The notes beneath the pieces were generated by a model, which was not told where the DNA came from, did not search any database, and saw nothing but the letters and a program-made list of their open reading frames with translations. The position numbers and the translations under genes are program-made. 63,713 nt of DNA from Oscillospiraceae bacterium (lineage in GTDB: Bacteria; Bacillota; Clostridia; Oscillospirales; Oscillospiraceae), in the NCBI GenBank assembly GCA_017538965.1, contig JAFYHU010000090.1, forward strand, positions 1-63,713. The letters are read 5' to 3'. The number at the start of each line of letters is the position of its first letter. Within the stretch, counting starts at the first letter, position 1. Positions 1-6,135 of this stretch are shown piece after piece.

Positions 1-125
1 CTCCATGGAAGACCTCCTCATTTTCATTGGTGTTGGTCGGCAAACCTTTCACCTACTGTAATGGGGAGTTTTATTTTTGTCCATAGCTAAAGCCTTTTTT
101 GCCACTGGCATAGCCAGTGGTTGTC
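1..125 (-). mobile_element. possible left end of an IS200/IS605-type element, cut by window edge
   Basis: On the minus strand a strong RBS (GAGGAGG) sits 7 nt before an ATG at position 6, so a gene starts here and leaves the window after two codons (Met-Glu). Upstream is a perfect hairpin (CCACTGGC-TAT-GCCAGTGG, about 101-119) followed by an A-rich tract. A subterminal hairpin followed by a leader and a gene starting Met-Glu is typical of IS200-like Y1 transposase elements. The identification rests on layout only; it could be any gene with a leader hairpin. Confidence 0.3.
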
Positions 126-131
126 TACCAA

Positions 132-161
132 GAAAAAACAAGCAGCGGCGGAGCCGCTGCT
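132..161 (-). terminator. intrinsic terminator of peptide block 1
   Basis: On the minus strand AGCAGCGGC-TCC-GCCGCTGCT forms a 9-bp G+C-rich stem followed by TGTTTTTTC. It lies downstream of the small peptide gene at 303-497 and is the first terminator met by its transcript. Confidence 0.75.
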
Positions 162-302
162 GAGAGAGTTGAGAGTTGAGAGTGGAGAGTTGAGAGACGG
201 GAGGTGCCGCGGGGCGGCGCAGAGAAGAGAGTGGAGATTGGTCAGGTTCTTTTTTCTTTCCGGATTCGTAGTGTATCTCCTGTAAAATTAAAAATACTGT
301 TC

Positions 303-497
303 TCAGTCATAGTTATAGTTTAATATTACTCCCGTACAGTTCACACATACATATGGCATGAAGGGACACGGCTGAGGTGTTTCGCAACTGCAATAATCTA
401 TCGCAGTATTATCGGTATCAATCTCTTCAAATCCGCCCGACACCTTGTCGAGCAGTTCATCGTTCAGGACGACTTTTTTATCTTTTCTGTTTTCCAT
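303..497 (-). CDS. class A double-glycine leader peptide (orphan RiPP/bacteriocin-like precursor)
   Basis: A 64-residue peptide. Residues 1-22 are a leader (MEN start, LNDELLDKVSGG at 11-22) of the double-glycine type, which C39-peptidase transporters normally cleave after the GG. The 42-residue core is acidic and carries five cysteines including CSC and a CxxC near the C-terminus. The start at 497 is chosen over an upstream in-frame ATG at 515 because GGAGG lies 8 nt before it and the sister peptides begin MEN or MGN. It is the only gene of block 1, between a promoter at 538-566 and a terminator at 132-161. No transporter or modifying enzyme lies nearby, so the fate of the core is unknown. 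Leader recognition is firm; a bacteriocin role is inference. Confidence 0.8.
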   Translation of the reverse strand: MENRKDKKVVLNDELLDKVSGGFEEIDTDNTAIDYCSCETPQPCPFMPYVCVNCTGVILNYNYD

Positions 498-537
498 GAT
501 AAAGCCTCCGATCAAAGAGTTTTCCTATTATGCTCAC

Positions 538-566
538 AGTGTAGCACAGCTTCTGTCACAAAACAA
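538..566 (-). promoter_or_regulatory. sigma-A-type promoter of peptide block 1
   Basis: Minus strand: -35 TTGTTT (561-566), 17-nt spacer, -10 TACACT (538-543). The spacer (TGTGACAGAAGCTGTGC) is nearly identical to those of the promoters at 10924-10952 and 13940-13968, so the three blocks share one control sequence. The spacer holds a near direct repeat TGTGA-N7-TGTG that could bind a regulator. Confidence 0.75.
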
Positions 567-574
567 GCACACAA

Positions 575-775
575 TGAAGCGCCGCGGAGCGGCGCAGAGA
601 GGAGAGTGGAGAGTGGAGAGTGGAGATTTGCCGCTGCGGCGGGGAGAGCGGAGCGATCTGGGGATCGCTCCCTACGGCTTCCCGCGCGTCAGGATGCTCC
701 CTACGGCGCGCTCCAAAGGAGACGGCAGGGGCGCCTGCGGGCGCGGGGAGGGCGGACGACGGAGCTCTTCCGTTT
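575..775 (+). repeat. about 200-bp mosaic dispersed repeat, copy 1 (left of AbiE-like module)
   Basis: Contains purine-rich GAGAGTGGAGAGTGGAGA runs, the palindrome GGAGCGATC-N4-GATCGCTCC (650-671), CTACGG repeats and a G+C-rich tail. It matches 2238-2416 almost base for base, apart from an extra 29-bp internal duplication bounded by CTCCCTACGG. The two copies are in the same orientation and bracket the toxin pair at 810-2176. Confidence 0.85.
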
Positions 776-809
776 AAGTCGCAGAGACAGATTTCTTGGC
801 TCGAGGAGA

Positions 810-1514
810 TTATATGAATGCTTCGATGTACAATTTTACAGCATGATAAACTTCTTCGAAAGAGGGTTTGTCGACATCGCCCGAGAAACGGAACTTCTCA
901 TATGCGTGTTTTAATTCCTCGGTTCTGTGAAGAAAACCGTTAAAACAGTCTAAGGTCTTTCCGCTGTTTTCCAGTGCCTGCGTAATCGCTGATCTGTCGA
1001 GATCGAATGTCCTGGAAATGTAGTATAGATCCACAAGGTCTTTGATTCTCCTGAAAATCTTATCAGAAGAGATTACCAACAGCTTGTCAGCTATCATCTG
1101 GGCAGGAACAGCACCGCGAAAGCGAATTCCTTCTACCTCATATATCTTTGTCGGCGTGACGGGACGATTCACATCGACATCCATAGTAAACAGCATTTCA
1201 CCGGAAGAAGGATCTGTCAGTTCAAATCCGGCGGACCGGCTTTGACCGTACATTCTGTAAAGACTTACATTCAGATTGATGTTGCTTTTTGTGAGCGCAT
1301 TTTGGATGGATTCTGTCATCTGTTCAGCAGTCGGCGGAACATCGGTATTCCAGTTGGCATCAATGTCGACCGTATGCCGGGTTTCTTCGGGGTATCCAGC
1401 TTCTATCAGGCATGCCTTCAACACCATGGAGCCCTTGAAGCTGATTGGGATACCGCAATCATAAACAGCCTTCATCACACCATACATAAGTTTTTCTTCT
1501 GCAGTAATGATCAT
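810..1514 (-). CDS. AbiEii/AbiGii-type nucleotidyltransferase toxin
   Basis: A 234-residue protein resembling the AbiEii family of nucleotidyltransferase toxins, the toxic half of type IV toxin-antitoxin and abortive-infection systems. Visible features: GS at 28-29 inside KGSMVLKACL, and R46-x-T-x-D-I-D (46-52), the usual R-x-T-x-DID active-site layout. It lies 11 bp downstream of a DNA-binding partner (1526-2176) on the same strand, the usual antitoxin-then-toxin order. The pair would be transcribed from the autoregulated promoter at 2194-2222. Both genes lie between two direct repeats, suggesting acquisition as a unit. Family assignment is fairly secure; a phage-defence role is inferred from the family and from its location beside phage genes. 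Confidence 0.75.
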   Translation of the reverse strand: MIITAEEKLMYGVMKAVYDCGIPISFKGSMVLKACLIEAGYPEETRHTVDIDANWNTDVPPTAEQMTESIQNALTKSNINLNVSLYRMYGQSRSAGFELTDPSSGEMLFTMDVDVNRPVTPTKIYEVEGIRFRGAVPAQMIADKLLVISSDKIFRRIKDLVDLYYISRTFDLDRSAITQALENSGKTLDCFNGFLHRTEELKHAYEKFRFSGDVDKPSFEEVYHAVKLYIEAFI

Positions 1515-1525
1515 GCTGTTTCTCC

Positions 1526-2176
1526 TTAGTTATCATAGTATGCGATTGCTTCTTCTGCCAGAGTTTCGAATCTTTCCTGATACTCGGGGGCTACGGAAAT
1601 ACCGTTGAAACTGTCACCGTTGGAGTAGTAGTATCGGCTGACAGCTTCGGTAATACCCTGCATGTCTAAAATCGATTCGTTCGCAAGCGCATCAGACAAA
1701 GTTCTGTTAAAATCAGTATATCGCAATCCGTTCCTGCTGTCCACGCTGTAGGGACTGATATGATTTCCAAGGACAACGACACCGTTATATTGAGCAACAG
1801 AATCGTCTCCGTATACCCATACGATGTATTCATCACTGCGGCCGCCGAATCTCCCCTGACACATGAGCGCTTCATCCAAAGCGAAAACGACCGACTCTCC
1901 CAAGGTATCCCGGACCGCCTGAAGCCATGCAACGGCGCCAACGTATTCGCTCCGTTTGGGGAGATTCTTCTTTTGCGGATCATACTTTGGCAGTGCATTT
2001 GTCTTTCGATTAATCAGATCTTCCTGAATCCGTTGTTCCAGCAGATTCAAGATATAGTCCGGCGGCTTGCGCACACCAGTTTCCCAATTCTGAATGGTGC
2101 GAAAGGGAATCTGATATCTCGCGGCGAATTCACTTTGCGTATCGCCCAATTGTGTTCTCAATTCTCGAATGTTCAT
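1526..2176 (-). CDS. XRE-family DNA-binding protein, probable antitoxin partner of the AbiEii-like toxin
   Basis: A 216-residue protein. Residues 1-50 form a helix-turn-helix of the XRE type (RELRTQLGDTQSEFAARY then PFRTIQNWETGVRKPP); the remainder is an unrecognised domain likely to bind the toxin or neutralise it. The start is the ATG at 2176, with AGGTG 6 nt upstream; an ATG at 2182 is also possible. A near-perfect palindrome lies inside its promoter spacer, just upstream, so autorepression is likely. It differs from the classical AbiEi antitoxin (winged helix) and resembles the HTH partners often paired with stand-alone AbiEii-like toxins. The DNA-binding domain is clear; the antitoxin role is inferred from position. 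Confidence 0.7.
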   Translation of the reverse strand: MNIRELRTQLGDTQSEFAARYQIPFRTIQNWETGVRKPPDYILNLLEQRIQEDLINRKTNALPKYDPQKKNLPKRSEYVGAVAWLQAVRDTLGESVVFALDEALMCQGRFGGRSDEYIVWVYGDDSVAQYNGVVVLGNHISPYSVDSRNGLRYTDFNRTLSDALANESILDMQGITEAVSRYYYSNGDSFNGISVAPEYQERFETLAEEAIAYYDN

Positions 2177-2193
2177 ATTCATCACCTGCATAA

Positions 2194-2222
2194 AAAATAC
2201 ACCCATTGGGTGTATTTGTCAA
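2194..2222 (-). promoter_or_regulatory. promoter with built-in operator for the toxin-antitoxin pair
   Basis: Minus strand: consensus -35 TTGACA (2217-2222), 17-nt spacer, -10 TATTTT (2194-2199). The spacer is a palindrome, AATACACCCA-N-TGGGTGTATT (2196-2216), overlapping both promoter boxes. This is the expected layout for autorepression by the XRE protein that starts at 2176. Confidence 0.85.
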
Positions 2223-2237
2223 TGCCTATCTGTAAGT

Positions 2238-2416
2238 CATGAGGCGCGGGGAGAGCGCGCGGAGCGGCGCAGAGAGGAGAGTTGAGAGTGGAGAGTGGAG
2301 ATTTGCCGCTGCGGCGGGGAGAGCGGAGCGATCTGGGGATCGCTCCCTACGGCGCGCTCCAAAGGAGACGGCAGGAGAGCCTGCGGGCGCGGGGAGGGCG
2401 GACGGCGGGATGCAGG
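2238..2416 (+). repeat. mosaic dispersed repeat, copy 2 (right of AbiE-like module)
   Basis: Near-identical to 575-775, same orientation, with the palindrome at 2325-2346. It begins about 15 bp from the -35 box of the toxin-antitoxin promoter and ends 1 bp before the ImmA-like stop codon region, so the toxin pair is a discrete insert between direct repeats. Confidence 0.85.
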
Positions 2417-2417
2417 C

Positions 2418-2963
2418 TCAGAGCGGGGAGTTGACGAGGCGGAGGAAGTCCACGTATTCATTCCAGCGGTATTCCGCTGCCGTCTGGCTCAGGCCGAAGA
2501 AGTCCCGGATCTCGGCCGGTCTCCGGAAATCCTTCCGCGCGATGGCAAAGAAGGGGGCAAGGAAGGATGCGGCAAAATAGTCCGCCTCTTCCTCCATCAG
2601 CTTGTTTTCCGGCAGGAAATCCATATCGATTTCCAGGAAATGACCGGCGACGACGTGGCCGATCTCATGGGCGATCGTCCAGCGGATTCTGGCCGGGCTC
2701 CTGCCCTCTTCGTTGGCCGCGATCATATAGTGGTTCTTCTTCCGATCGTAGAATACGCATCCGTCCGGGTTTTTCAGGATCCTTACGATGTCTGCCGGTC
2801 TGCACTTATTTTTCACCGCAAGCTGCTCATAGCTTCTGTAGTAACAGGCGTAGATTTTCCCGATCAGGGCGACGGGATCAGCCGGGAAGACAAAGGGCGC
2901 GAAGCCCTCCCAATAGATCTTCATGACCGTCTCGTCGATGACCTTTTTAACAACCGTTCTCAT
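2418..2963 (-). CDS. ImmA/IrrE-family metallopeptidase
   Basis: A 181-residue zinc metallopeptidase of the ImmA/IrrE family. HEIGH at 99-103 supplies the two zinc-binding histidines and the catalytic glutamate; a third ligand is expected in EEEADYFAASFLAP (about 125-138). Members such as ImmA of ICEBs1 cleave a phage or ICE repressor to trigger induction. The start at 2963 is chosen because its ATG overlaps the stop codon of the upstream repressor (ATGA), whereas the longer reading frame would overlap that gene by 60 nt. The partner is therefore the XRE protein at 2960-3292. Together they form the immunity module of the neighbouring prophage-like region. Confidence 0.85.
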   Translation of the reverse strand: MRTVVKKVIDETVMKIYWEGFAPFVFPADPVALIGKIYACYYRSYEQLAVKNKCRPADIVRILKNPDGCVFYDRKKNHYMIAANEEGRSPARIRWTIAHEIGHVVAGHFLEIDMDFLPENKLMEEEADYFAASFLAPFFAIARKDFRRPAEIRDFFGLSQTAAEYRWNEYVDFLRLVNSPL

Positions 2964-3292
2964 TCGTCCCTGAACGCATCCGCAAATCCCGCGCGGATAA
3001 TCTTCATCGCCTGCTCCCACTCGTCATGCGACATGTTCTGCCGCGCCCTGTGAAGGCTGATGAAGTCCTCGTCCATCATCTGGTCGGCCGGCTTTTCCAC
3101 GCCGGTATTCCCGTACAGATAGTCGGTTGACACATTGAAATACTTCGCCAGCGCGACGACCTTTTCCGAGCTGGGGCTGTTGGTCCGGATCTTCCGGAGC
3201 GAGGCGGGAGAGAAATTCAGATCCCGTTCCACCCGGGCAATCGTGACACCTTTCTTTCTGGCAAGCATGCTGATTCTGTCATACATGTCCAT
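2960..3292 (-). CDS. XRE-family repressor, prophage immunity type
   Basis: A 110-residue protein with an N-terminal helix-turn-helix (residues about 5-62: ARKKGVTIARVERDLN, SPASLRKIRTNSPSSEKV, then ALAKYFNVSTDYLYG, the standard end of XRE/Cro-CI domains in Firmicutes phages). The C-terminal 45 residues are acidic and would contact the ImmA-type protease encoded immediately downstream with a 4-nt overlap. RBS AGGTG lies 5 nt before the ATG. It reads divergently from the rightward promoter at 3341-3369, which it probably represses. Function as the lysogeny repressor follows from this ImmR-ImmA-like layout. Confidence 0.85.
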   Translation of the reverse strand: MDMYDRISMLARKKGVTIARVERDLNFSPASLRKIRTNSPSSEKVVALAKYFNVSTDYLYGNTGVEKPADQMMDEDFISLHRARQNMSHDEWEQAMKIIRAGFADAFRDE

Positions 3293-3340
3293 AGTTTCAC
3301 CTGATTTGAAAAATTTTAGTAATTGATTGCTAATTTCATA

Positions 3341-3369
3341 TTGACTTTACGAATCTTTTATGGTATCCT
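3341..3369 (+). promoter_or_regulatory. rightward early promoter candidate
   Basis: TTGACT (3341-3346), 17-nt spacer, TATCCT (3364-3369), reading toward the small gene at 3455. A second -10-like TATAAT lies at 3408-3413 with a weak -35. It is placed opposite the repressor gene, as an early promoter would be. Confidence 0.6.
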
Positions 3370-3454
3370 GCTTCACGGTAGTAGTAATTCTTTCCTGCGA
3401 TTGCTATTATAATAGGAACATCTGTGAAAGTCAAGAAAAATTCAGGAGGGCAGC

Positions 3455-3613
3455 ATGAAAACGAATCAGAGAAAATCGTCGGAGCCGGAAGACAGCGAGA
3501 TCATGATGGTGAAGAAGATCAAAAAAGTGATTGCCAGGGGCAATCATGCGGAAGTGAAGAGGCAGGCGGACGGAAGCTTCCGGGTCTATGAAGTGAAAAA
3601 GTCCGTGCAGTAA
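3455..3613 (+). CDS. small conserved phage-type protein of unknown function
   Basis: A 52-residue, lysine-rich protein (begins MKTNQRKSSEPEDSE, ends FRVYEVKKSVQ). RBS AGGAGG lies 6 nt before the ATG. It is the first gene rightward of the immunity region and follows the promoter candidate at 3341-3369. Its C-terminal half (RGNHAEVKRQADGSFRVYEV) reads like a beta hairpin. Small basic proteins at this position are common in Clostridia prophages. I do not recognise a function. Coding status is supported by the RBS, promoter and position. Confidence 0.6.
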   Translation: MKTNQRKSSEPEDSEIMMVKKIKKVIARGNHAEVKRQADGSFRVYEVKKSVQ

Positions 3614-3919
3614 AACAAAAGATATGCCGTCGGCGAAGCGGCGCCGGCGAAGGACCAATCGGGGTCGGCAGACAGGTTTCTGTGAAAGCAGAAGCGGTCT
3701 GCCGGCCCTGGTTTTTTTTGCGGGAAAAGGGCGCCTGCGGGCGCAGGGTTTGCGGAGCGATCTGGGGCAGCAGGCTCGGATCGTCGCACGCTACCCGCGC
3801 GTCAGGATGCTCCCTACGGGGTGCTGTTTTTTTGCAAAAAAAATTTTTTAACCCGGAAACAGACCTTCCGGGTTAAGCGGTAATCTCAGCGCAGCGAAAC
3901 AGGAAAGGAGGGAGAAAGC
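3614..3919. repeat. noncoding stretch of degenerate mosaic repeat plus hairpin
   Basis: Holds a variant of the GGAGCGATCTGGGG repeat (from about 3757, interrupted by an insertion), the GCGCCTGCGGGCGC motif and the CGCGCGTCAGGATGCTCC motif seen also at 690 and 3796. At 3848-3876 is an 11-bp perfect hairpin (TTAACCCGGAA / TTCCGGGTTAA) flanked by T-rich sequence; on the minus strand it would make a good intrinsic terminator. No gene seen. Confidence 0.65.
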
Positions 3920-4237
3920 GTGACAGCGACGGAACGGCGGCAGGAGATCATAAACGTTCTCATCAGCCGCAGACATGCGACGGCCGGCGAGCTTGCCGCA
4001 GAGTACGGCGTGAGCGAGCGGACGATCCGGTCTGACCTGTCCGTGCTGACATGCGAGTATCCCATTGAACCTGTTTTCGGCAAGTACGGCGGCGGATTCC
4101 GACTGGCCGAGTGGTTCCGCCCCGGCAGAAAGGTCCTTGCCCGGGAGCAGGCGGATGCGATCCGGAAAGCTGCGCAGTTTCTGGACGGCAAAGATCGGCA
4201 GGCGCTTCTGAGCATCCTGGCACAATTCTCGAATTAA
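3920..4237 (+). CDS. DeoR/HTH_11-type DNA-binding protein
   Basis: A 105-residue protein that starts with GTG, with AAAGGAGGGAG 8 nt upstream. Residues about 5-60 form a winged helix-turn-helix of the HTH_11/DeoR type (RRQEIINVLISRRHATAGEL, AEYGVSERTIRSDLSVL, then a wing with GKYGGGFRL). There is no WYL or sugar-phosphate domain, only a short helical tail (LAREQADAIRKAAQFLDGKD), so it is a minimal DNA-binding protein. Proteins like this head the replication module of many Clostridia prophages. It lies 19 bp upstream of the DUF6291-like gene and is probably an early regulator. The DNA target is unknown. Confidence 0.7.
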   Translation: MTATERRQEIINVLISRRHATAGELAAEYGVSERTIRSDLSVLTCEYPIEPVFGKYGGGFRLAEWFRPGRKVLAREQADAIRKAAQFLDGKDRQALLSILAQFSN

Positions 4238-4256
4238 GAAAGGAAGTGAAATCGAC

Positions 4257-4616
4257 ATGGAAGAATCTTCGGCCCTGACGCGGATCACCTTTTTCCGCTC
4301 CTACTGGGATGCGGAGCAGCAGATGGAAACCCGGCGCGACAGACTTTCCTTTCTCGAAGGCCTGCTGTTCTATGCCTTCGAAGGGGAAATTATTCGGATG
4401 ACGCCGGCGGCATATCTGCTCTTCACGGTCATAAAACCGCACATTGATATCAGCAAAAAGCGCTCTGCCGCCGGGAAAACCGCGAGAAATTCCTCACCGG
4501 CAATGCCCGGAACCGGCGGCTTTTCCCGGGATTTTGCTCAGACAGGCTGTGGAAACAATAAGAATAAGAATAAGAATGAGAATGAGAATAAAGAATGGAG
4601 AATTCATTATGACTGA
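4257..4616 (+). CDS. DUF6291-like phage replication protein with Asn-Lys/Asn-Glu linker
   Basis: A 119-residue protein. The N-terminus (TFFRSYWDAEQQMETRRDRL, then LEGLLFYAFEGEI) matches the helical DUF6291 domain found in Firmicutes phage replication modules, next to DnaC-like loaders. Near the C-terminus a (AATAAG/AATGAG)n DNA repeat at 4555-4596 encodes alternating Asn-Lys and Asn-Glu, a low-complexity linker common in this family. RBS GGAAGTG lies upstream of ATG 4257. The stop codon overlaps the start of the ATPase gene by 8 nt, indicating translational coupling. The domain that usually follows the linker is missing, so the protein is short for the family. Its precise role in replication initiation is not known. 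Confidence 0.6.
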   Translation: MEESSALTRITFFRSYWDAEQQMETRRDRLSFLEGLLFYAFEGEIIRMTPAAYLLFTVIKPHIDISKKRSAAGKTARNSSPAMPGTGGFSRDFAQTGCGNNKNKNKNENENKEWRIHYD

Positions 4617-5307
4617 CTCTTTGGTTTTGGATGCTTATGACCTCGGGGGCGTGGACTGTCCGGAGTGCGGGAACAGCGGGATGGTCACCTGGGTCGGCGA
4701 AGAGGGCATGCTGTATTCCCGCACCTGCCGCTGCATGAAGAAGCGCATCGCCCTGCGGCGCATCCGCCGGAGCGGCATGAGCGATCTGCTGCGCCGGTAC
4801 CGCTTTCAAAGCTACCGGGCCGACACGCCCGAGCAGGAGAAGATCCTCCGCCTGGCGCGCCGCTTCGCCGCGGAGGACGAGGGCTGGTTCTACATCTTCG
4901 GGCAGAGCGGCAGCGGGAAGAGCCACATCTGCACCGCCATCTGCGGCGCGCTGATCGGGCGGGACCGGGATGTTTACTACATGCCCTGGCGGGACGAGAG
5001 CACGACGCTGAAGGCGCTGGTCACGGACGCGGCGGCATATATGAAGCGGATGAAGCTGCTGAAGCACGCGGAGATTCTGTATATCGACGACTTCCTGAAG
5101 GGCGGCGACACGGACGCGGACATCCGCCTGGCCTACGAGATTCTGAACTACCGCTACAACGACAAGGCGCTGCGGACGATCGTGTCGAGCGAGATGACGC
5201 CGGAGACGCTGCTGCGCCGGGACGAGGCCCTGGGCGGCCGCATCTATGAGCGCGCACGCGGTTATATTCTCAAGGCCCCGCCGGTCAATCAGAGATTTGA
5301 GAGGTGA
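4609..5307 (+). CDS. DnaC/IstB-like helicase-loader ATPase
   Basis: A 232-residue AAA+ ATPase resembling DnaC and phage helicase loaders. An N-terminal zinc-binding module is suggested by CPEC (17-20) and CRC (40-42); Walker A is GQSGSGKS (98-105) and Walker B is LYIDDF (157-162). The start at 4609 is chosen because GGAG lies 10 nt upstream and the ATG overlaps the preceding stop; the longer frame would run through the neighbour's linker. It would load the host replicative helicase at the phage origin. Its position between the DUF6291-like gene and the late regulator is typical. Confidence in family is high; helicase-loading activity is inferred from family. Confidence 0.85.
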   Translation: MTDSLVLDAYDLGGVDCPECGNSGMVTWVGEEGMLYSRTCRCMKKRIALRRIRRSGMSDLLRRYRFQSYRADTPEQEKILRLARRFAAEDEGWFYIFGQSGSGKSHICTAICGALIGRDRDVYYMPWRDESTTLKALVTDAAAYMKRMKLLKHAEILYIDDFLKGGDTDADIRLAYEILNYRYNDKALRTIVSSEMTPETLLRRDEALGGRIYERARGYILKAPPVNQRFER

Positions 5308-5310
5308 GAA

Positions 5311-5547
5311 ATGGATTGCTGGAAGAGACTTGCATGCGCCATCGCCCTGCAGGCGATGGAAGACTATCTGATGCTCGAGCCTGAGGAAGATCGCGAAGAG
5401 CTCGAAACGTTTTTCCGATCCGCTTTCTTCGCAGAGCTCTGCGAGCTCGATGCGGAGCGGCTGATCATCATGCTGAAGGAGGAGGAAAATCCGGAAGATG
5501 GAATTCTGCGATGCGAAGAGCTTTTTGAATCAGGTGAATTATTCTGA
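5311..5547 (+). CDS. hypothetical acidic phage protein
   Basis: A 78-residue protein, strongly acidic and helical (LEPEEDREELETFFRSAFF). It starts 4 bp after the DnaC-like stop with GAGGTGAG upstream, and its last 50 nt overlap the start of the DUF1492-like gene in another frame. I recognise no domain. Small acidic proteins in this position are common in Clostridia phage replication blocks. Its place in a tight gene string with proper RBS spacing is the only evidence that it is expressed. Confidence 0.6.
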   Translation: MDCWKRLACAIALQAMEDYLMLEPEEDREELETFFRSAFFAELCELDAERLIIMLKEEENPEDGILRCEELFESGELF

Positions 5548-5878
5548 ACTGCAGATCAGCACCAGGCGGAAAGAGCTGGAGACGCTGGAGGCTCTCCTCC
5601 TCTCCCCGGAGGCTCCGCCCGGCACCGACCTGAAGATCCTCAGCCTGCAGGAGGAGCTTACCCGCGAGATCGACGGCCTGGTAGGCCGCAGGTGCGAGAT
5701 TCTGCAGCTGATCGCCCGGCTCCCGAAACCGGAACACCGCATCATCCTCGAGCTGCACTACCTCCGCGGCTGGTCTTTCAGCCGCATCGCGGTGAACATG
5801 AAATACGGAAAGCGCTATATCTACAGGCTTCATGCCGCCGCGCTGAAAAATTTTTCCGAAATTCTGAAAGATGTATAA
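5498..5878 (+). CDS. DUF1492/ArpU-like late transcription regulator
   Basis: A 126-residue protein of the DUF1492 group, phage proteins related to sigma-70 region 4 and ArpU/RinA-type activators of late genes. An N-terminal coiled region (residues about 1-60) is followed by ARLPKPEHRIILELHYLRGW and SFSRIAVNMKYGKRYIYRLH, a helix-turn-helix like that of sigma region 4.2. RBS GGAGGAGG-type sequence lies upstream, inside the preceding gene, which it overlaps by 50 nt. In related phages it sits just before the terminase and switches on packaging and structural genes; here the terminase is missing from this spot and the portal follows after a repeat. Confidence 0.8.
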   Translation: MEFCDAKSFLNQVNYSELQISTRRKELETLEALLLSPEAPPGTDLKILSLQEELTREIDGLVGRRCEILQLIARLPKPEHRIILELHYLRGWSFSRIAVNMKYGKRYIYRLHAAALKNFSEILKDV

Positions 5879-5924
5879 AAAAGTGGAAAAATGCCACTAC
5901 CCCCGTTTGCTATACTGAACGCAA

Positions 5925-6132
5925 AGAGAGTTGAGAGTGGAGAGTGGAGATTACCGCTGCGGCGGGGTTTTGCGGAGCGATCTGGGGATCGCTCCCTACG
6001 GAAGGTTCGCGCTTCGTTGTGCTCTCTACGGGAAACGAATTCTATTCCCTGCTCCTATTCGCGGCAGCAGGAGTTTCGAGAGGGGCAGATGTTTCCCTGG
6101 CCGCGAAACAAGACAACCTCATTGGGAGCGAA
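5925..6132 (+). repeat. mosaic repeat upstream of the portal gene
   Basis: Begins with GAGAGTTGAGAGTGGAGAG runs, carries the palindrome at 5974-5995, then a TTCGCGGCAGCAG...GGCCGCGAA element (6058-6107) followed by ATTGGGAGCGAAT. The last part matches 31316-31364 and 31505-31540 and provides the RBS of the portal gene. No gene is seen between 5879 and 6135. Confidence 0.8.
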
Positions 6133-6135
6133 TCA

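Noticed and set aside
445-914. Arg/Gly-rich open frames across the repeat at 575-775
   Set aside because: They are translations of the dispersed repeat (the same peptides recur at 2239-2580) and have no RBS or conservation.
3848-3876. Hairpin considered as terminator for the plus-strand 3455 gene
   Set aside because: The T tract is on the minus-strand side; on the plus strand the hairpin is followed by GCGGTAATC, so it would not terminate rightward transcription well.
4555-4596. Hexanucleotide repeat AATAAG/AATGAG considered as a regulatory or phase-variable element
   Set aside because: It is in frame, encodes the Asn-Lys/Asn-Glu linker common in this replication protein family, and unit changes of 6 bp would not shift the frame.
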